Counted from the stretch's first letter, positions 1 to 11,719 are shown. The stretch is DNA of 64,000 bases from Pelodera strongyloides (GCA_036852015.1 JAANDG010000040.1:1-64000); one strand, 5' to 3'. Numbers and translations: made by a program. Notes: a model not told the origin generated them from the sequence alone.

Positions 1-370
1 CCATCAAAGTAAACCTATATTTACGATACGTCCATAGTGACTATCAAGCATTTTTATTACAAGATATGCAAACTAAATTTCACCTTATTTCATGAAAACT
101 TTTTTCCGATGCGCTCAGATCAAATGTATACCGTAAAACCGCAAATATCCTTTCGTCAATGCAAATTTATCGTAATTATAATGCGATAAAATTTGCATAT
201 ATAGCTTTGAAATCTGCAGTTTTATGGTATACATGCGTGGAGCGCATTGGAAAAAAGTTGTCTAGGGCAAATAATGGTGAAATTTAGTTTGTATATATTG
301 TAATAAAAATGCTTAATAGTCATTATGAACGTATCGTAAATATAGGTTTATTTTGATGGGCCTGTCCCTT
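1..370. mobile_element. Palindromic MITE, left end cut by window edge
   Basis: The first ~150 bases and the bases from ~215 to 368 are an imperfect inverted repeat. The left arm begins CCATCAAAGTAAACCTATAT and the right arm ends with its near complement followed by GGGCCTGTCCCTTAA. The same element lies complete at 56506-56897, so the missing left terminus should read about TTAAAGGGC. No open frame of note lies inside. The TTAA at the right end fits a TTAA target-site duplication. It is a non-autonomous DNA transposon; the superfamily (Kolobok-like) is inferred only from TTAA plus 5'-AG termini. Confidence 0.8.
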
Positions 371-374
371 AAGG

Positions 375-850
375 GGCGAGAGAGACAGACATCGATTAGT
401 ACGAGCTTTATGGCTTTATCCAAATGTTTCCTTTTCTAGACGTCTGCGGAATTCTCTACGCTTGCTGCACAAATCGAACGGATAACTGTTGGCGCTAAAT
501 GATTTTATAATTTGTTACTCACACAGAACTAGTTTATTTTTTAAATTTAGTTTATTATTGTGTAAAACAGGTCAAGCCTTACACACTGATGATACAACTT
601 TTTTACTTTCATCCGATTGCTAATAAGTAATCAATGGTTCCTTATTTAGTTCCTTTTTAAACTTATGTTTTGGTTGTTTCTGCACTATATGAATATGTGG
701 TACGAGTTTCTGTATTCCATAATCAGTATGACCAATATATATGCCATCTACGTATTGTCTTCCATTTCTCAAAAGTGTGCTGTAATCTGTAATCATATGT
801 GGATATGGGCCAAAAGTTCATGGAAGGAAACTTTGGCCTTTGCTTCTTTC
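375..850. other. Intergenic, no feature recognised
   Basis: AT-rich single-copy sequence. The short open frame at 665-892 shows no family resemblance or splice context. Confidence 0.5.
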
Positions 851-1015
851 TTTTGTTTCCTACAGCGGTTATCCCATGTGCCCATGAACTGAACGCGATT
901 ACGCGATTCTAAAAAATGGTAGCAGCGCAAGACGCAACACGCAACGAAGAGTACGGTAGGAGCGTATATAAGGTGAACTCCGGGGTTCTAAAGTCATTGA
1001 CGGTCCTTGGAGACC
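851..1015. repeat. Duplicated block P, copy 1 (165 bp)
   Basis: By eye, identical base for base to 4351-4515. It contains a TATA-like GCGTATATAAGG at about 962 and begins with a pyrimidine-rich run ending TTTCCTACAG that resembles a splice acceptor. Flanks on both sides differ between the two copies, so the boundaries are sharp. Function unknown. Confidence 0.85.
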
Positions 1016-4000
1016 GGTGTGCGGCTGTCTTTTTTTGAGATATGTTTGATTGAAGTTTTGTTGTTTGTGGTGGTATTGTACGCGAAATTCATTTGTTCAC
1101 ATTTATTTTAAGGAATTATGGTTATCAAAATTTGTAGCACGTTGTTATGTTCGTTGACAGTTTTCTATGATTATTCTTGTCTATATTTGTAATAGCTCTT
1201 TTCAATAAGGACATTTTCGGTACCGAAAGGGCAACCTTTTTTTGTGTTACTCTGGTCCCGACATTTACACACTTTTAGTTATTGTATGGAAAAGTGAATT
1301 TAAGCGCTTAGTATCAGGTATTTATTAGCAAACCAAATCGTCATGTTTATATTTACCCCTTTATCGTATGTATGCATATCCGCTATTCGCCGATACGTTT
1401 GGTCTTTACTTATTATAGTTATTAAAGTCGAAGAAGGCTGATGTGCAGCAATTATCCGAAGGTTTCCCGTTGCGGGAAAAGTGGAACTGTGGAACTTCCA
1501 GATCCGCGGCAACAATGTTCGAGGCATTTAGTGGATAGAGGAAAGCAACAAAGAATACACACGGTGAGCGGTACTATTGACTCGTTGAAGTGTTGGGTAT
1601 TTTGTTGGCAGACGTCTGCTTGCATTTTTGTTGCGTGCTATGGTGAATCAAGTGATTTCGTGGTTTGGGCCGCGTAAGGCTGTATGCATTCTGTTCCCTA
1701 TGAGGGATTTTAAGAGTAGCATTAGCGCTCGTAGAATTAAATGTATTGAGTGTAAATATCCAGTTAACAGCTCGTCTCGTGTTAATATACCCCTTTTCTC
1801 TCAACCAAACGTTTACGACATTTGCCTAATATTTACTTCTCGCCTCTGTTTGTTATGATCAAATTTCCATCTACATTCTAGATATTAAATTTGTAAGGCT
1901 CGTTAGCACCGATATTTCGATTGCTCTAGTCGTGGCTATGCGTATGTATTTATTTTGTTTATGGAACGCGGTTCCAAGTCCGTATCTGAGGAGATACATG
2001 AAAAGCCCGCGGAGGCTAAGATTCTGCGAGAATTTTGATACAGAATGTGGTATGGCACGGGGTTGCTATTTTTGGGAACGTGGTTCCAAGAACGCGTCTG
2101 TGAGAGGAGTTGATGTGTAAAAAGCCAGCGGGTGGTAATGAAAACATTTCTGTGGGGATAAAAGGTTGTCGTTGTCGACAGTTCTATCTGTAGACTGGTT
2201 TAGTTGGCAAGTGTGAGTACACCGTTTATGGTATGTTCACACCTCAAGGTTCCTATATATTGAACCATTGTTTACGAATCATTGCCCGCGTAAAAAGTGA
2301 GAATTCTGTTAAGTGCGACTTTCCGGGGTTTATATTTGCACCATGGTATAATTTACGTGCGTTAATGGAGGTGTTTTGTTTAGCTTAGTGTTGACCGCTT
2401 TCATAAAACAGCATGTTTCGCCCAAATATATAAATTTGGAATTGCTTCCGGAGGTGGTTCAAAACCGCACCAGCATGTACCCCTGATTTGCACTAAGTTT
2501 GTGGTGCAGTTCAGTAGTTCTTGATTGAACTGGGTTTATTACTAGTGGGTGTTACTGAGTGTATCTATTGATCTAGACATTACGTTTATGAAACGGCGGA
2601 TATCATTTTCCTATTTAATGCCACAGGCCAACCGCCAACGTTTGCAAGTCATGAGTTTAAGGTTTTAATAACGCAGTAGCGTTGCCTCCAGGTTATTTTT
2701 TACAAAGTCTTTCTTGTGACCATGCTTCATGCGGACGAAATAGCCACTGGAGCTAAGTTGCGCGTTTTCTGAGAATGGCCAATATGTGTAAATTGTGCGG
2801 AAATTAGAAAATAATGATCCGCGGGAACTCGGGAAAAGATCTTTACCGAGAACACTATGTACGTATGCAGTAAAAGTGTAGTGAGCTCGTGGCTCGTGTT
2901 TGAGAGGATTTATTGCTGGATAGCTACGAATACGCGTTTAATAAAAACGAGGTTATCATGTTTTCTTAGGTGCCGGAGACCGTGAGAATCCAGGTGAAGG
3001 GGAAACGTGGCTAGTCCTCTCGCTGCGAATAGAGAGACATCAATAAGCCAAGGAGAATGTGCGCGACCGTAAGGATGGAATATTGTCAACAAGTGCGACT
3101 TTTCAAGGTGAGAATAAAAATTTATGTGAAGAGCGTGAGCCTGGAAGGTCCTAATAAGAGCCTCGGTAGCTCGGTTTACTAAATTTCGTTCAATACACGC
3201 ATAATTGTTGCTTATCGATTTTCCTAGTGCACCGTTTATCGCTCTCGCTACCTAGCTTAAAAGAAAGGATGCATGGAGATCTTTGTATTGTGGATGGCCG
3301 GGATCGGCGAGCTATACCCTCTCAGTAGAGCTCAGAGCTTTACACTGGCATTTGGGCGGAGTTCACGTCATATTCCCATCAACCGTTAATTCGCTAAGCA
3401 TGTGAGTTTTGCGCGGTTGCGAAATATGTCAGAAATGTAGCATAGAGAGGATCTATGGTACTACCTCTTGATGCACTGATTTTTCGGGCTTGGGAGCCTA
3501 TCGACCCACCAGTCGAGACATTTTGCTCATACGCATTACAAACAAAGACCTAAGATGAATGTGTTGAGTATTGGCGTATAATAAGTGTCGCACAGTTAGT
3601 TTAGTCGATAGTGAATGGTGTATACGAATTTCTCATTTGGTATGAAAATGGGTGGTTTAGGCAGTTGAGTCGCTCGACGCAACTTCCGGTTAGCATGCGG
3701 GACCTGAAGTGCTCATGGTGACCGTCCTGGCTTAAGACTGGATGGATTGCATAAACATAAAGGGTGAGTCGTTACAAGTTTGGCGCAGGACCGCAGTACG
3801 GTTGGGGTTATGTCTGGGATTGTTGCCCAGCAATAGTATTATATCATACCGTACCTTCATACATATACATACCTTTTGCATATAGGAAGCAGTTACCCAT
3901 GTGGGCTGCGCTCTATAGTGTGAATGATTATCGGGTGGTTTGGTACGATAAAGGACACATACGGTACTGCGGTAATCTGTGCGGCCTAACAGCCTGACAT

Positions 4001-4106
4001 TTAACGCGCGGAAGTATTTTTATTATTCCAATTGGGAGCTCAACGCACGACTCATTTTCGAATGCGAGCGCAACCCGCAACGCAACCCCCGGGGCTTAAT
4101 TGCTTG
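1016..4106. other. About 3.1 kb without a recognisable gene
   Basis: Open frames here are all under 80 codons, overlap each other in opposing frames and lack splice context or family similarity. The sequence is less AT-rich than its surroundings and ends in the copy of block Q at 4107. It could be intergenic or part of a degraded element; I see nothing more specific. Confidence 0.4.
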
Positions 4107-4354
4107 ACCAAATTTACCTAACAAACCTTTGCATGTTTATTGGAAGAAATAAACATTATGCTTTATCGTGTTTTATGATGATATGAGGATGTTTGTGTAT
4201 GATATGATGTTTATGGGTTTATGCTGTGGGAATGTGTGATGTACGGTGATAGCGAAAAGTTGTGTTGTTAACCGGTGGAGGAAACATTAGTTATGTGCAG
4301 GCGAGGGTAAGCCTAGGAGGCACGACTAGGCTGGACCGAGACCACATAACTTTT
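4107..4354. repeat. Duplicated block Q, copy 1 (248 bp)
   Basis: By eye, identical to 5037-5284. It starts ACCAAATTTACCTAACAAAC and ends in ACCACATAACTTTT. Its last four bases overlap the start of block P copy 2 at 4351, so Q and P are directly joined here, whereas elsewhere each occurs alone. Confidence 0.85.
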
Positions 4355-4515
4355 GTTTCCTACAGCGGTTATCCCATGTGCCCATGAACTGAACGCGATT
4401 ACGCGATTCTAAAAAATGGTAGCAGCGCAAGACGCAACACGCAACGAAGAGTACGGTAGGAGCGTATATAAGGTGAACTCCGGGGTTCTAAAGTCATTGA
4501 CGGTCCTTGGAGACC
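4351..4515. repeat. Duplicated block P, copy 2 (165 bp)
   Basis: Exact copy of 851-1015, directly abutting block Q on its left. After GGAGACC the sequence continues as ACCCACCCACCC, unlike copy 1. Confidence 0.85.
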
Positions 4516-5036
4516 ACCCACCCACCCTGATAGGAGTGCAGAGGCAAAAGGCAAAGAAGTTTCCCAAGACGGGTTTGTGTAGCCTAGCCTCTAGCAGTAC
4601 CTAGTAACGAAGTTCCGATGTCCTTTTCTTGACATTCTACCCATTAGTTAGTCTTGTTCTGTCTATTGCAAGGTGCTAAAATACTGAATACTCAAGTTGT
4701 GGAACTACGTTTCAGATAAGCTATTTATCTTTAACAATAAGAGGGTAAATCTGTCCACATCGTGCCTCACTTTGCCGCCATGTTTTCATAGTATTGGCGT
4801 GCCCATGTGGCTACATCCGTGTGATGGGTGATCGACATCAAACTAACTTGCAACATATTAAAGGGTGCAGGTTGGTAGTTTAAAGGGTCACTCATTAAAT
4901 AACTCTTTTACAGCCAAGTCTACACAAATGGATGACACATACTCCCAGTCAACCTTCCACAACTTGAGCAACTGTGTTCCGGCCAGACACAGTACAGTCT
5001 CCACGCACACCGGAATCTAAGCCACCGAGGAAACCA

Positions 5037-5284
5037 ACCAAATTTACCTAACAAACCTTTGCATGTTTATTGGAAGAAATAAACATTATGCTTTATCGTG
5101 TTTTATGATGATATGAGGATGTTTGTGTATGATATGATGTTTATGGGTTTATGCTGTGGGAATGTGTGATGTACGGTGATAGCGAAAAGTTGTGTTGTTA
5201 ACCGGTGGAGGAAACATTAGTTATGTGCAGGCGAGGGTAAGCCTAGGAGGCACGACTAGGCTGGACCGAGACCACATAACTTTT
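5037..5284. repeat. Duplicated block Q, copy 2 (248 bp)
   Basis: Exact copy of 4107-4354. On its right the sequence runs into a T-rich tract and not into block P. Confidence 0.85.
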
Positions 5285-6446
5285 TTTTGTTTTTACTTAT
5301 GTAAAGTATGTGCGGCAAAAATATTCCCTACCTGTAGGAGTGCGCGTGAAAGTTCGCGGGTCCCACTCAGCCTTTATCCAAAGGCGCTGCCGCTGGGTTA
5401 AAATTATTGGGTGTCCCTTACGACTTATTATCATAATTGTGTCGAGTGTAGTCTCTAGTCTTATGTCACATTGTCTTGGGTTGGGGATGCCTTCGAAAAT
5501 TCCTCCAAAAAAAAGTTTCACGCTAGCTACACTTGCTAGATTGTCGAAGAAATAAAAAGACAGAAGACAACGTCGAAAAATATTTATTTTTATTTTATAA
5601 TGGACACCTTAAATATTTCCATATTAGAGTGAACAGTTACAATTTTCTTTCTGGTTCACTGTTCGCAATCGTCAAATTGTCGTACAAATCGACAAAGTCT
5701 TGCCATTCTGGAAACTCGTCACTTAAATTCCGGAGTCTTTTCGACTTCATCCACTTTTTCATATAACACGGAAGAAATGGAAGTCGATTATCACTAAAAA
5801 TATCCGTTTATCGAAAATAAAATAAATAAAATTTACACAAAAAAAAGACAAAAACGTTGAAATCTTTGACAAAATGAGTATCATAAACCAATAGTTTTAC
5901 AACAAAATGTAGAAAATAGCAAACTGATAGATTAAACGTACTATGGCGCGATCGTGTAGTATCTCTTTTCGAAATTCAATGTGATGGTCTGCAAATAACG
6001 GTTGTTTTAGAAGATATTTCTGATATAATAGTTTATATATAGTGCTCGCTCGAATCCGCTAGTTTGGCATTACGATACGATGTCCACCAAATTGCGAATG
6101 AGGAACATAGTTTTTGCTGGACAAAAAATATCATAGAAGTAAATGGTACACATCTACTTTACATTTAGTAAAAAGTGACCCCCCCCCCTCTTCTTTTTAT
6201 AAATCGTTGACCTGCATGAAATTCTCTGCATTACGTGTTCGAAACGAGCCAGCGATAGCTCACTGCTCCCTTGTAAATTGAAACTCAATTCAAATTCAAC
6301 TGCAATTGTCAAACAAAGAAACTAAGTGTCAAACGTTGATAACGTAAATGCATGCCGTACATGAGAACCGTGAAGTCCAGGTATCGAGTGTCTTTTTGGA
6401 TCGTACTCATAAAGCCGTGCACAGTAGTTCTGAAATTAATGCCCAC
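5285..6446. other. Intergenic, no gene recognised
   Basis: AT-rich. Short overlapping open frames at 5297-5555 are mutual shadows without family similarity. A C9 run lies at about 6180. Confidence 0.4.
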
Positions 6447-6885
6447 TTAAAGGAACGCAGTCACGACAAATTCGTCATTTTTCTTTGATTTTCATTAAAT
6501 ATAGGAAGGTGTGAAGGAAAATATGGTACCAATAGGAAGTTAAAGAGAGACGAACTCAGGGAGATAACTCACTGAGAATGGGAGTGACTGGATAACAATA
6601 ATGTGAATGAACGCAATTTCCCGGAGTGCAGCCGAGATTGAATACCACGTAGTGACAGCATATCACAATTGTCTAACACTGCAGTGTATTTATTATATTA
6701 TAATGAGACTTTGCCCGGACAATTGCGTATCTACTGTAGTCGAGTAACTCCCATTCTCAGTGAATTCTCTCCCCCAGATTGTTTTTCTGGAAATTGGTAT
6801 TGGTATCGAATGTTTTCCCATAACTTCCTATATTTAATGAAAATTAAATAAAAATTGCGAAAATATCTTGACTGCGTTCCTTTAA
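6447..6885. mobile_element. Palindromic MITE with TTAA ends
   Basis: Terminal inverted repeats read TTAA-AGGAACGCAGTCA at the left and its complement TGACTGCGTTCCT-TTAA at the right. A second pair of complementary stretches lies inside: ATTTTCATTAAATATAGGAA near 6490 against its complement near 6828, and CACTGAGAATGGGAGT near 6570 against its complement near 6750. No transposase is encoded. Ends and TTAA flanks match the other MITEs of the window in type, but the interior is a different family. Confidence 0.8.
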
Positions 6886-7190
6886 CTTAGATACATAAAC
6901 CAACACCTTTTTCTCTGTTTTACTTAGCGGTATTTCTAAGAGATTTAGCTTTAGGCGGCTCCTTCTTGGTGGTACATCATTATAAATCATTTGTTAATCC
7001 GAAATGATAAGGACACACATAACTTTAAACATATATTTTTCGACCCCAATGCATTTCCCCAATGCACCCCAGTTGCACCAATGCAAGATAAGCGCTGCCA
7101 GCGCAATGTTAGTTCGTTCTTTCAGTGGAACGTTTTCCTGTGAGCCCCCATCCTTTTAGATTCTTACGAAAAAGTCATTAGATAATACTC
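6886..7190. other. Intergenic, nothing recognised
   Basis: AT-rich single-copy sequence between the MITE and the repeat unit that carries the poly-G tract. Confidence 0.4.
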
Positions 7191-7224
7191 AGCTCAAGCC
7201 GACCCATTTGGGAAGTAAATTCGA

Positions 7225-7860
<636 letters not shown>

Positions 7861-7896
7861 ACTGCCATGTGAGTTAGGACTCATTACGGAAATCAT

Positions 7897-8063
7897 TAAA
7901 ATAAATTGTTCCGCCCGCTTACAAAAAGGGTGTCGAGCTCAGTCGAAGCTCATTATGCAAAAGAACTTATTTGTGATTGTCATTCACAAGATTCATCTAC
8001 GTTTATGACGTTTCATGTATGGAAAGAGGCCTCACATGCGGCATAGCCGTCTGGTATGGACCT
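7897..8063. repeat. Repeat unit B, copy without poly-G
   Basis: Diverged direct repeat of the unit at 7225-7860. Its right end, GCCTCACATGCGGCATAGCCG followed by TCTGGTATGG, belongs to the same hairpin motif seen at 7806, 11692 and 29394. Confidence 0.65.
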
Positions 8064-8637
8064 AATATAATAGTCACGTAAACGGTATTTCATAAAAAAC
8101 AGAATTGTACATTACCTCATCGAGCGCTGGGCAATATGCACTGAGAGACCATTCCTGGTTGTAGTTAAACGCGCCGTCATCTGAATCGCCCTCAACGACA
8201 CACTAAATAATATAGTTTGTGATATTTTTGTCTTTTTGGCTTTTTGAGTAGCTCAGTTTCTATTTAGAAATTTGTACTCTCATAGTTAAAAGTTTTTTCT
8301 TTGTATGATAATTAGCCTATGCTTGTTGTTTCGCTATAATTCATGCGTAACTTTAATTTTTCTGCACATTTCAGATTTTCTATCGATGTATATGGTTATA
8401 TACCGTCCCAGACTCCCAGAAATTTGTCAGTGTGAACTTCTTGGTGATCAATAGGCGCTATTTTATATGTAGTATAATAAGATATTAAGTAGGCAGTCTA
8501 TAATGTGATGACTTGCCACTTGTTCGAATTTTGATAGTATTGTATTACTTCATCGCATCATGGCCCATCTATGCATGCGATTCGCACTTGCGAAAATGAC
8601 AGAGCCAGTCCATGTTCGAGTCGATGTAATTGACATG
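8064..8637. other. Intergenic, nothing recognised
   Basis: AT-rich sequence without open frames, tandem structure or obvious repeats. Confidence 0.4.
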
Positions 8638-9118
8638 TTAAAGGGATAGGTTCACCTCGAATTGCACCTTTTTTATAATTTATGTTGATAGTAGGACCTA
8701 TGACGGTCAAAATGCGAAAATTGCAGTAAATTTCCTTTGCTCCCCGTAGTAGGAGAGCTTGCTCAAAAAAGCTAAACTACCTCGAATCCATAAAACAATT
8801 GGAGTACCGCGGCCATGGTAAGTGGGAAATAGCGCAGGAGGCCTGGAGAGGCTAGAAAATACAGGGCCCTTTTATCATCCTCTGTCTATCACAACAATAT
8901 TTGCACCTCCAGGCCTCCTGCGCTATTTCCCACTTACCATGGCTACGGTACTCCAATTGTTTTATAGATTCGAGGTACTTTAGCTTTTTTGAGCAAGCTC
9001 TCCTACTACACGGAGCGAAGGAAATTTACTGCATTTTTCACATATTGACCGTCATAGGTCATACTATCAACATACATTATAAAAAAGGTGCAATTCGAGG
9101 TGAACCTCGAATTTTTAA
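8638..9118. mobile_element. Long fold-back element
   Basis: Two arms of about 200 bp are near-perfect inverted copies. The left begins AGGTTCACCTCGAATTGCAC and the right ends with the complement. Both arms also carry complementary stretches around GAGCAAGCTCTCCTACTAC and GCCTCCTGCGCTATTTCCCA. The loop between them is about 50 bp (roughly 8850-8905). TTAA lies at 8638 and at 9115, but the outermost ~10 bp do not pair, so the exact termini are uncertain. Confidence 0.8.
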
Positions 9119-9495
9119 TCTATTACGGACTTAATTCAAAATGGTATGGATCTATTTCAAATAGCACGGGACTGATAAAGATACATTTCATATATATATA
9201 ACTCTTTATTCAAGCAGTACGATTTAACAAACAGACAATATCAATGAAAGAGAAAAACACATAGCACGGGTCTGCGACACTTTCGTTTCGCTGCGGGACC
9301 ATGTCAAATGCGTTATTCGCATGGGATGTGTTACGATAGGCATTTGACTTTCATGTAAAAAAGCCCGAACATGGTGTCACTTTGGCAAATGCGAATCGCA
9401 AACCTGCACCAGCATAGACGTTGCACTCTTTCTAAGAGTCTAATAAACATTTAAACGTATAAGCTAAAATTAATTTAGTGTAAAAAAAAACCAAC
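9119..9495. other. Intergenic or intronic, no gene seen
   Basis: No coding signal. If the minus-strand exons at 9496-9573 and 10636-10722 belong to a longer gene, this stretch would be its next intron. Confidence 0.35.
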
Positions 9496-10722
9496 CTCCT
9501 TTGCGCAATCAATCACCTGGTATATGTCGCCGTCAAATTCGAATACGTCCACCTCTTTTAGAACCAGCTGGACCTCTTCGTTGTGTGAAATAATCAAAAT
9601 AGAAAAAGCAACATGACTTGTCGATAGCTGTGGCGGGCTTGTTAGGCTCTCAAAGCTTGGCGCAGGACGCGAGGGAAAGAGACGGGGTTAAAGGGAATAT
9701 GTATGCCCTTTTTGAAGTTAAGCTGTATTAATAGAATGTGTGTTCCTCATTAAGGAAACAACAACAAAAATGGTTAAAAGTTTCCCATTTAAAAGAAAAT
9801 GATTTTCAAAGTTCATCTTTTCCATAGTAAACGCGTTATTTGACCCCCGGGCTTACACGGCAGTGCTGATGGAGCAAAAAATTTAGCATATGTGCATACA
9901 TCGGCATATAGCATGCAACAGCGACATATTTGCATGCAAATGAGAATATTCGAATTTACATATTCAGTCGCCTACTTAAATTCATGTCTGGTGTGGAAAC
10001 TCTAGTTTCGCAGTTGTTTTGCTCATTTTGAGTGCCTACATATTCCCTTTAACAATTTAACATGTGGGACTGGGGGGACACACTCTCGCGAGGGGCACAT
10101 AATTCTACAGTAACTACATTCTACGACCACAACAGTGTATATTGCATATTATCCACCAGTGAGCAATGTTCTACATCAAAAGCGAAGATAGTGCACGTAA
10201 TATATTAAACGCTATTTTAAGAGACAAAACTATTGACTCTATTGCGGTACTTCTCGTATTTTGAGAATGAGCACATTGTTCTTGAATTATTATATGGTAA
10301 ATTAACTTATCTAGTGGACATAATTGATCAGCGATCCGCACGTGAAACTGAAACAATTGTACGCTGTTCGTTGTTGCAAAAAAATTCGTTTCTCAGTCTA
10401 TGCTCGTTCGGGATGCGGAATTTCGAACAAAATAAGGGTCGGAAATAAATTATCTTCAAACAGTAGATAGTTGATTTGTATATCTTGCTTGGAATACTGA
10501 ATATGCATATAGATTATATTCATATCGGGCTTGCATATCCAATATCTTCTGTGCAAAGTGGCCCAATAATCTGAATATTGTTGAAAAGAACAATCAAATA
10601 AAGTATTGAGTAAAAAAAGAAAAGAAGAAGCTAACCTTTGTTGGTCCAGAATGGGAGAAAACGTGGCTGTGGCCTTCCACAACAACAAAAGTTGTTAGAG
10701 CGATCAGTACATGATGAACCAT
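9496..10722 (-). CDS. Probable secreted protein, first two exons (unrecognised)
   Basis: Two minus-strand exons fit together in phase 0. Exon 1 (10722-10636) starts at an ATG and gives 29 residues beginning MVHHVLIALTTFVVVEGHSH, a typical short signal peptide with a hydrophobic core, and ends at AAAG|GTTAGC. Exon 2 (9573-9496 or to 9517) follows an AG acceptor and reads VQLVLKEVDVFEFDGDIYQ, optionally continuing VIDCAKE to GGAG|GTTGGT. No family is recognised. No further exons could be linked with confidence, because the region downstream on this strand is filled by the fold-back element at 8638-9118. The alternative is two chance frames; the signal peptide and matching phase argue against that. 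Confidence 0.4.
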
Positions 10723-10842
10723 GCTCATCACACAGTGACATCTAGATCTAGCCTCTAGATCTCTAAGGATAAGCGAACCAGAATATGCAAATGCGATAAT
10801 CTATTCACGATGAAATTATCGCGGAGTGGATAACGCGTTATA

Positions 10843-11070
10843 CTACGTTCCTGGGTGCGCAGCGCACCGAGTACCCAGCCGCGCAAATTGGAGTGGACGC
10901 GTAGCCAGCCGCGCAAATTGGAGTGCGGGCGTAGCCAGCCGCGTACCGCGCAGAGGGGCCCCGGCCAGCCGCGTAGTTTGCAAACTACGCGGCTGGGTGC
11001 GCGGTGCCTCGGGGGCTCTGGTCCTCAACCGCGCAGCGCACCCCCAACCAACCGCGCACCCAGCCGCACA
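10843..11070. repeat. GC-rich degenerate repeat block
   Basis: Irregular repeats built on CAGCCGCG (for example CAGCCGCGCAAATTGGAGTG near 10878 and again near 10916). Includes the perfect palindrome at 10966-10995. CTCTGGTCCTCAACCGCGC near 11017 is an inverted near-copy of GCGCGGTTGGAGACCAGAG near 11547, so the GC-rich material on both sides of the tRNA-like sequence is related in inverted orientation. Confidence 0.65.
10966..10995. repeat. Perfect 30-bp palindrome
   Basis: The half-site CAGCCGCGTAGTTTG is followed directly by its exact complement, without a spacer. The same CAGCCGCGTA core is the repeated element of the neighbouring 23-bp array. Confidence 0.85.
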
Positions 11071-11122
11071 ATTTCGACGTATCCGCTGTCACCACCTAAT
11101 GTCTTTTTTCGATTATTAGACA

Positions 11123-11211
11123 TGCACTTTGTGGCTGAGTGGTCTAATTGTAAGACGCTGGCTCCAGAACACAATTAGTTAATTTCGTAGGTTCGATTCC
11201 TGTTCGGTGCA
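11123..11211 (+). tRNA. tRNA-like sequence (type II, Leu/Ser-like), probably SINE head or pseudogene
   Basis: It has a perfect A-box (TGGCTGAGTGG, about 11132) and B-box (GGTTCGATTCC, about 11190), a T-stem GTAGG/CCTGT and outer acceptor pairing GCAC/GTGC. The length (~88 nt) and TGGCTGAGTGGTCTAA suggest a Leu or Ser tRNA with a long variable arm. A proper anticodon stem cannot be drawn (GCTGG has no matching CCAGC), so a working tRNA is unlikely. A tail shared with the tRNA-like sequence at 47261 lies further on, at 11601-11679, which suggests a SINE origin. Confidence 0.5.
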
Positions 11212-11266
11212 TTTGTTTTGCGGATGTGGTCTATCTTTTTATTTTTTGCCTTGGAGGGCTAACCGC

Positions 11267-11508
11267 GCAGGGGGGCACCGGCCAGCCGCGTAGGGGGGCA
11301 CCGGCCAGCCGCGTAGGGGGGCACCGGCCAGCCGCGTAGGGGGGCACCGGCCAGCCGCGTAGGGGGGCACCGGCCAGCCGCGTAGGGGGGCACCGGCCAG
11401 CCGCGTAGGGGGGCACCGGCCAGCCGCGTAGGGGGGCACCGGCCAGCCGCGTAGGGGGCACCGGCCAGCCGCGTAGGGGGGCACCGGCCAGCCGCGTAGG
11501 GGGCCAAA
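11267..11508. repeat. 23-bp GC-rich tandem array, about 10.5 units
   Basis: The unit is GGGGGGCACCGG followed by CCAGCCGCGTA, nearly invariant through the array with single-G length differences in the last two units. Because 23 is not a multiple of 3, all three minus-strand frames are open and repetitive; these are not genes. Confidence 0.95.
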
Positions 11509-11600
11509 AAGAAGGGGCGAGCGCCCCTGGCTGGGGGTGGGCTGCGCGGTTGGAGACCAGAGTACTGTGTATCTTCTCTTTCGATATTAGTAGAAAAAAT

Positions 11601-11679
11601 CTTTATGAACTGCTTTCATTATGCACATAAAAACAAAATCATAATCAAAGTCATCTCCTTTATATAATCAGATGATAAG
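11601..11679 (+). mobile_element. SINE tail, copy 1
   Basis: CTTTATGAA...TGCACATAAAAACAAA...CTCCTTTATATAAT.AGATG is shared, in the same order, with 47376-47448, where it directly follows another tRNA-like head. Here it is separated from its putative head (11123-11211) by the 23-bp array. Two independent occurrences behind a tRNA-like sequence support a SINE family. Confidence 0.5.
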
Positions 11680-11691
11680 TAGAAAATAATA

Positions 11692-11719
11692 GTCGCCTCA
11701 GGCGGCGTAGCCGTCTGGT
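11692..11719 (+). repeat. Helitron-like 3' hairpin motif
   Basis: GTCGCCTCAGGCGGCGTAGC then CGTCTGGT. CGGC-GTA-GCCG forms a hairpin and is followed by TCTGG|T, compatible with the CTRR|T end of a Helitron. The same motif occurs at 7806, 8029 and 29394. Confidence 0.4.

Noticed and set aside
4107..4515. Joined Q+P block as an LTR
   Set aside because: No TG...CA ends, no primer-binding site or polypurine tract, and the other copies contain only half of it.
11123..11211. Functional tRNA gene
   Set aside because: A- and B-boxes are perfect but no anticodon stem can be formed.
11231..11507. Three overlapping minus-strand proteins of 76-82 residues with PPTRLAGAPLRGWPV repeats
   Set aside because: All three frames of a 23-bp tandem array are open; composition artefact.
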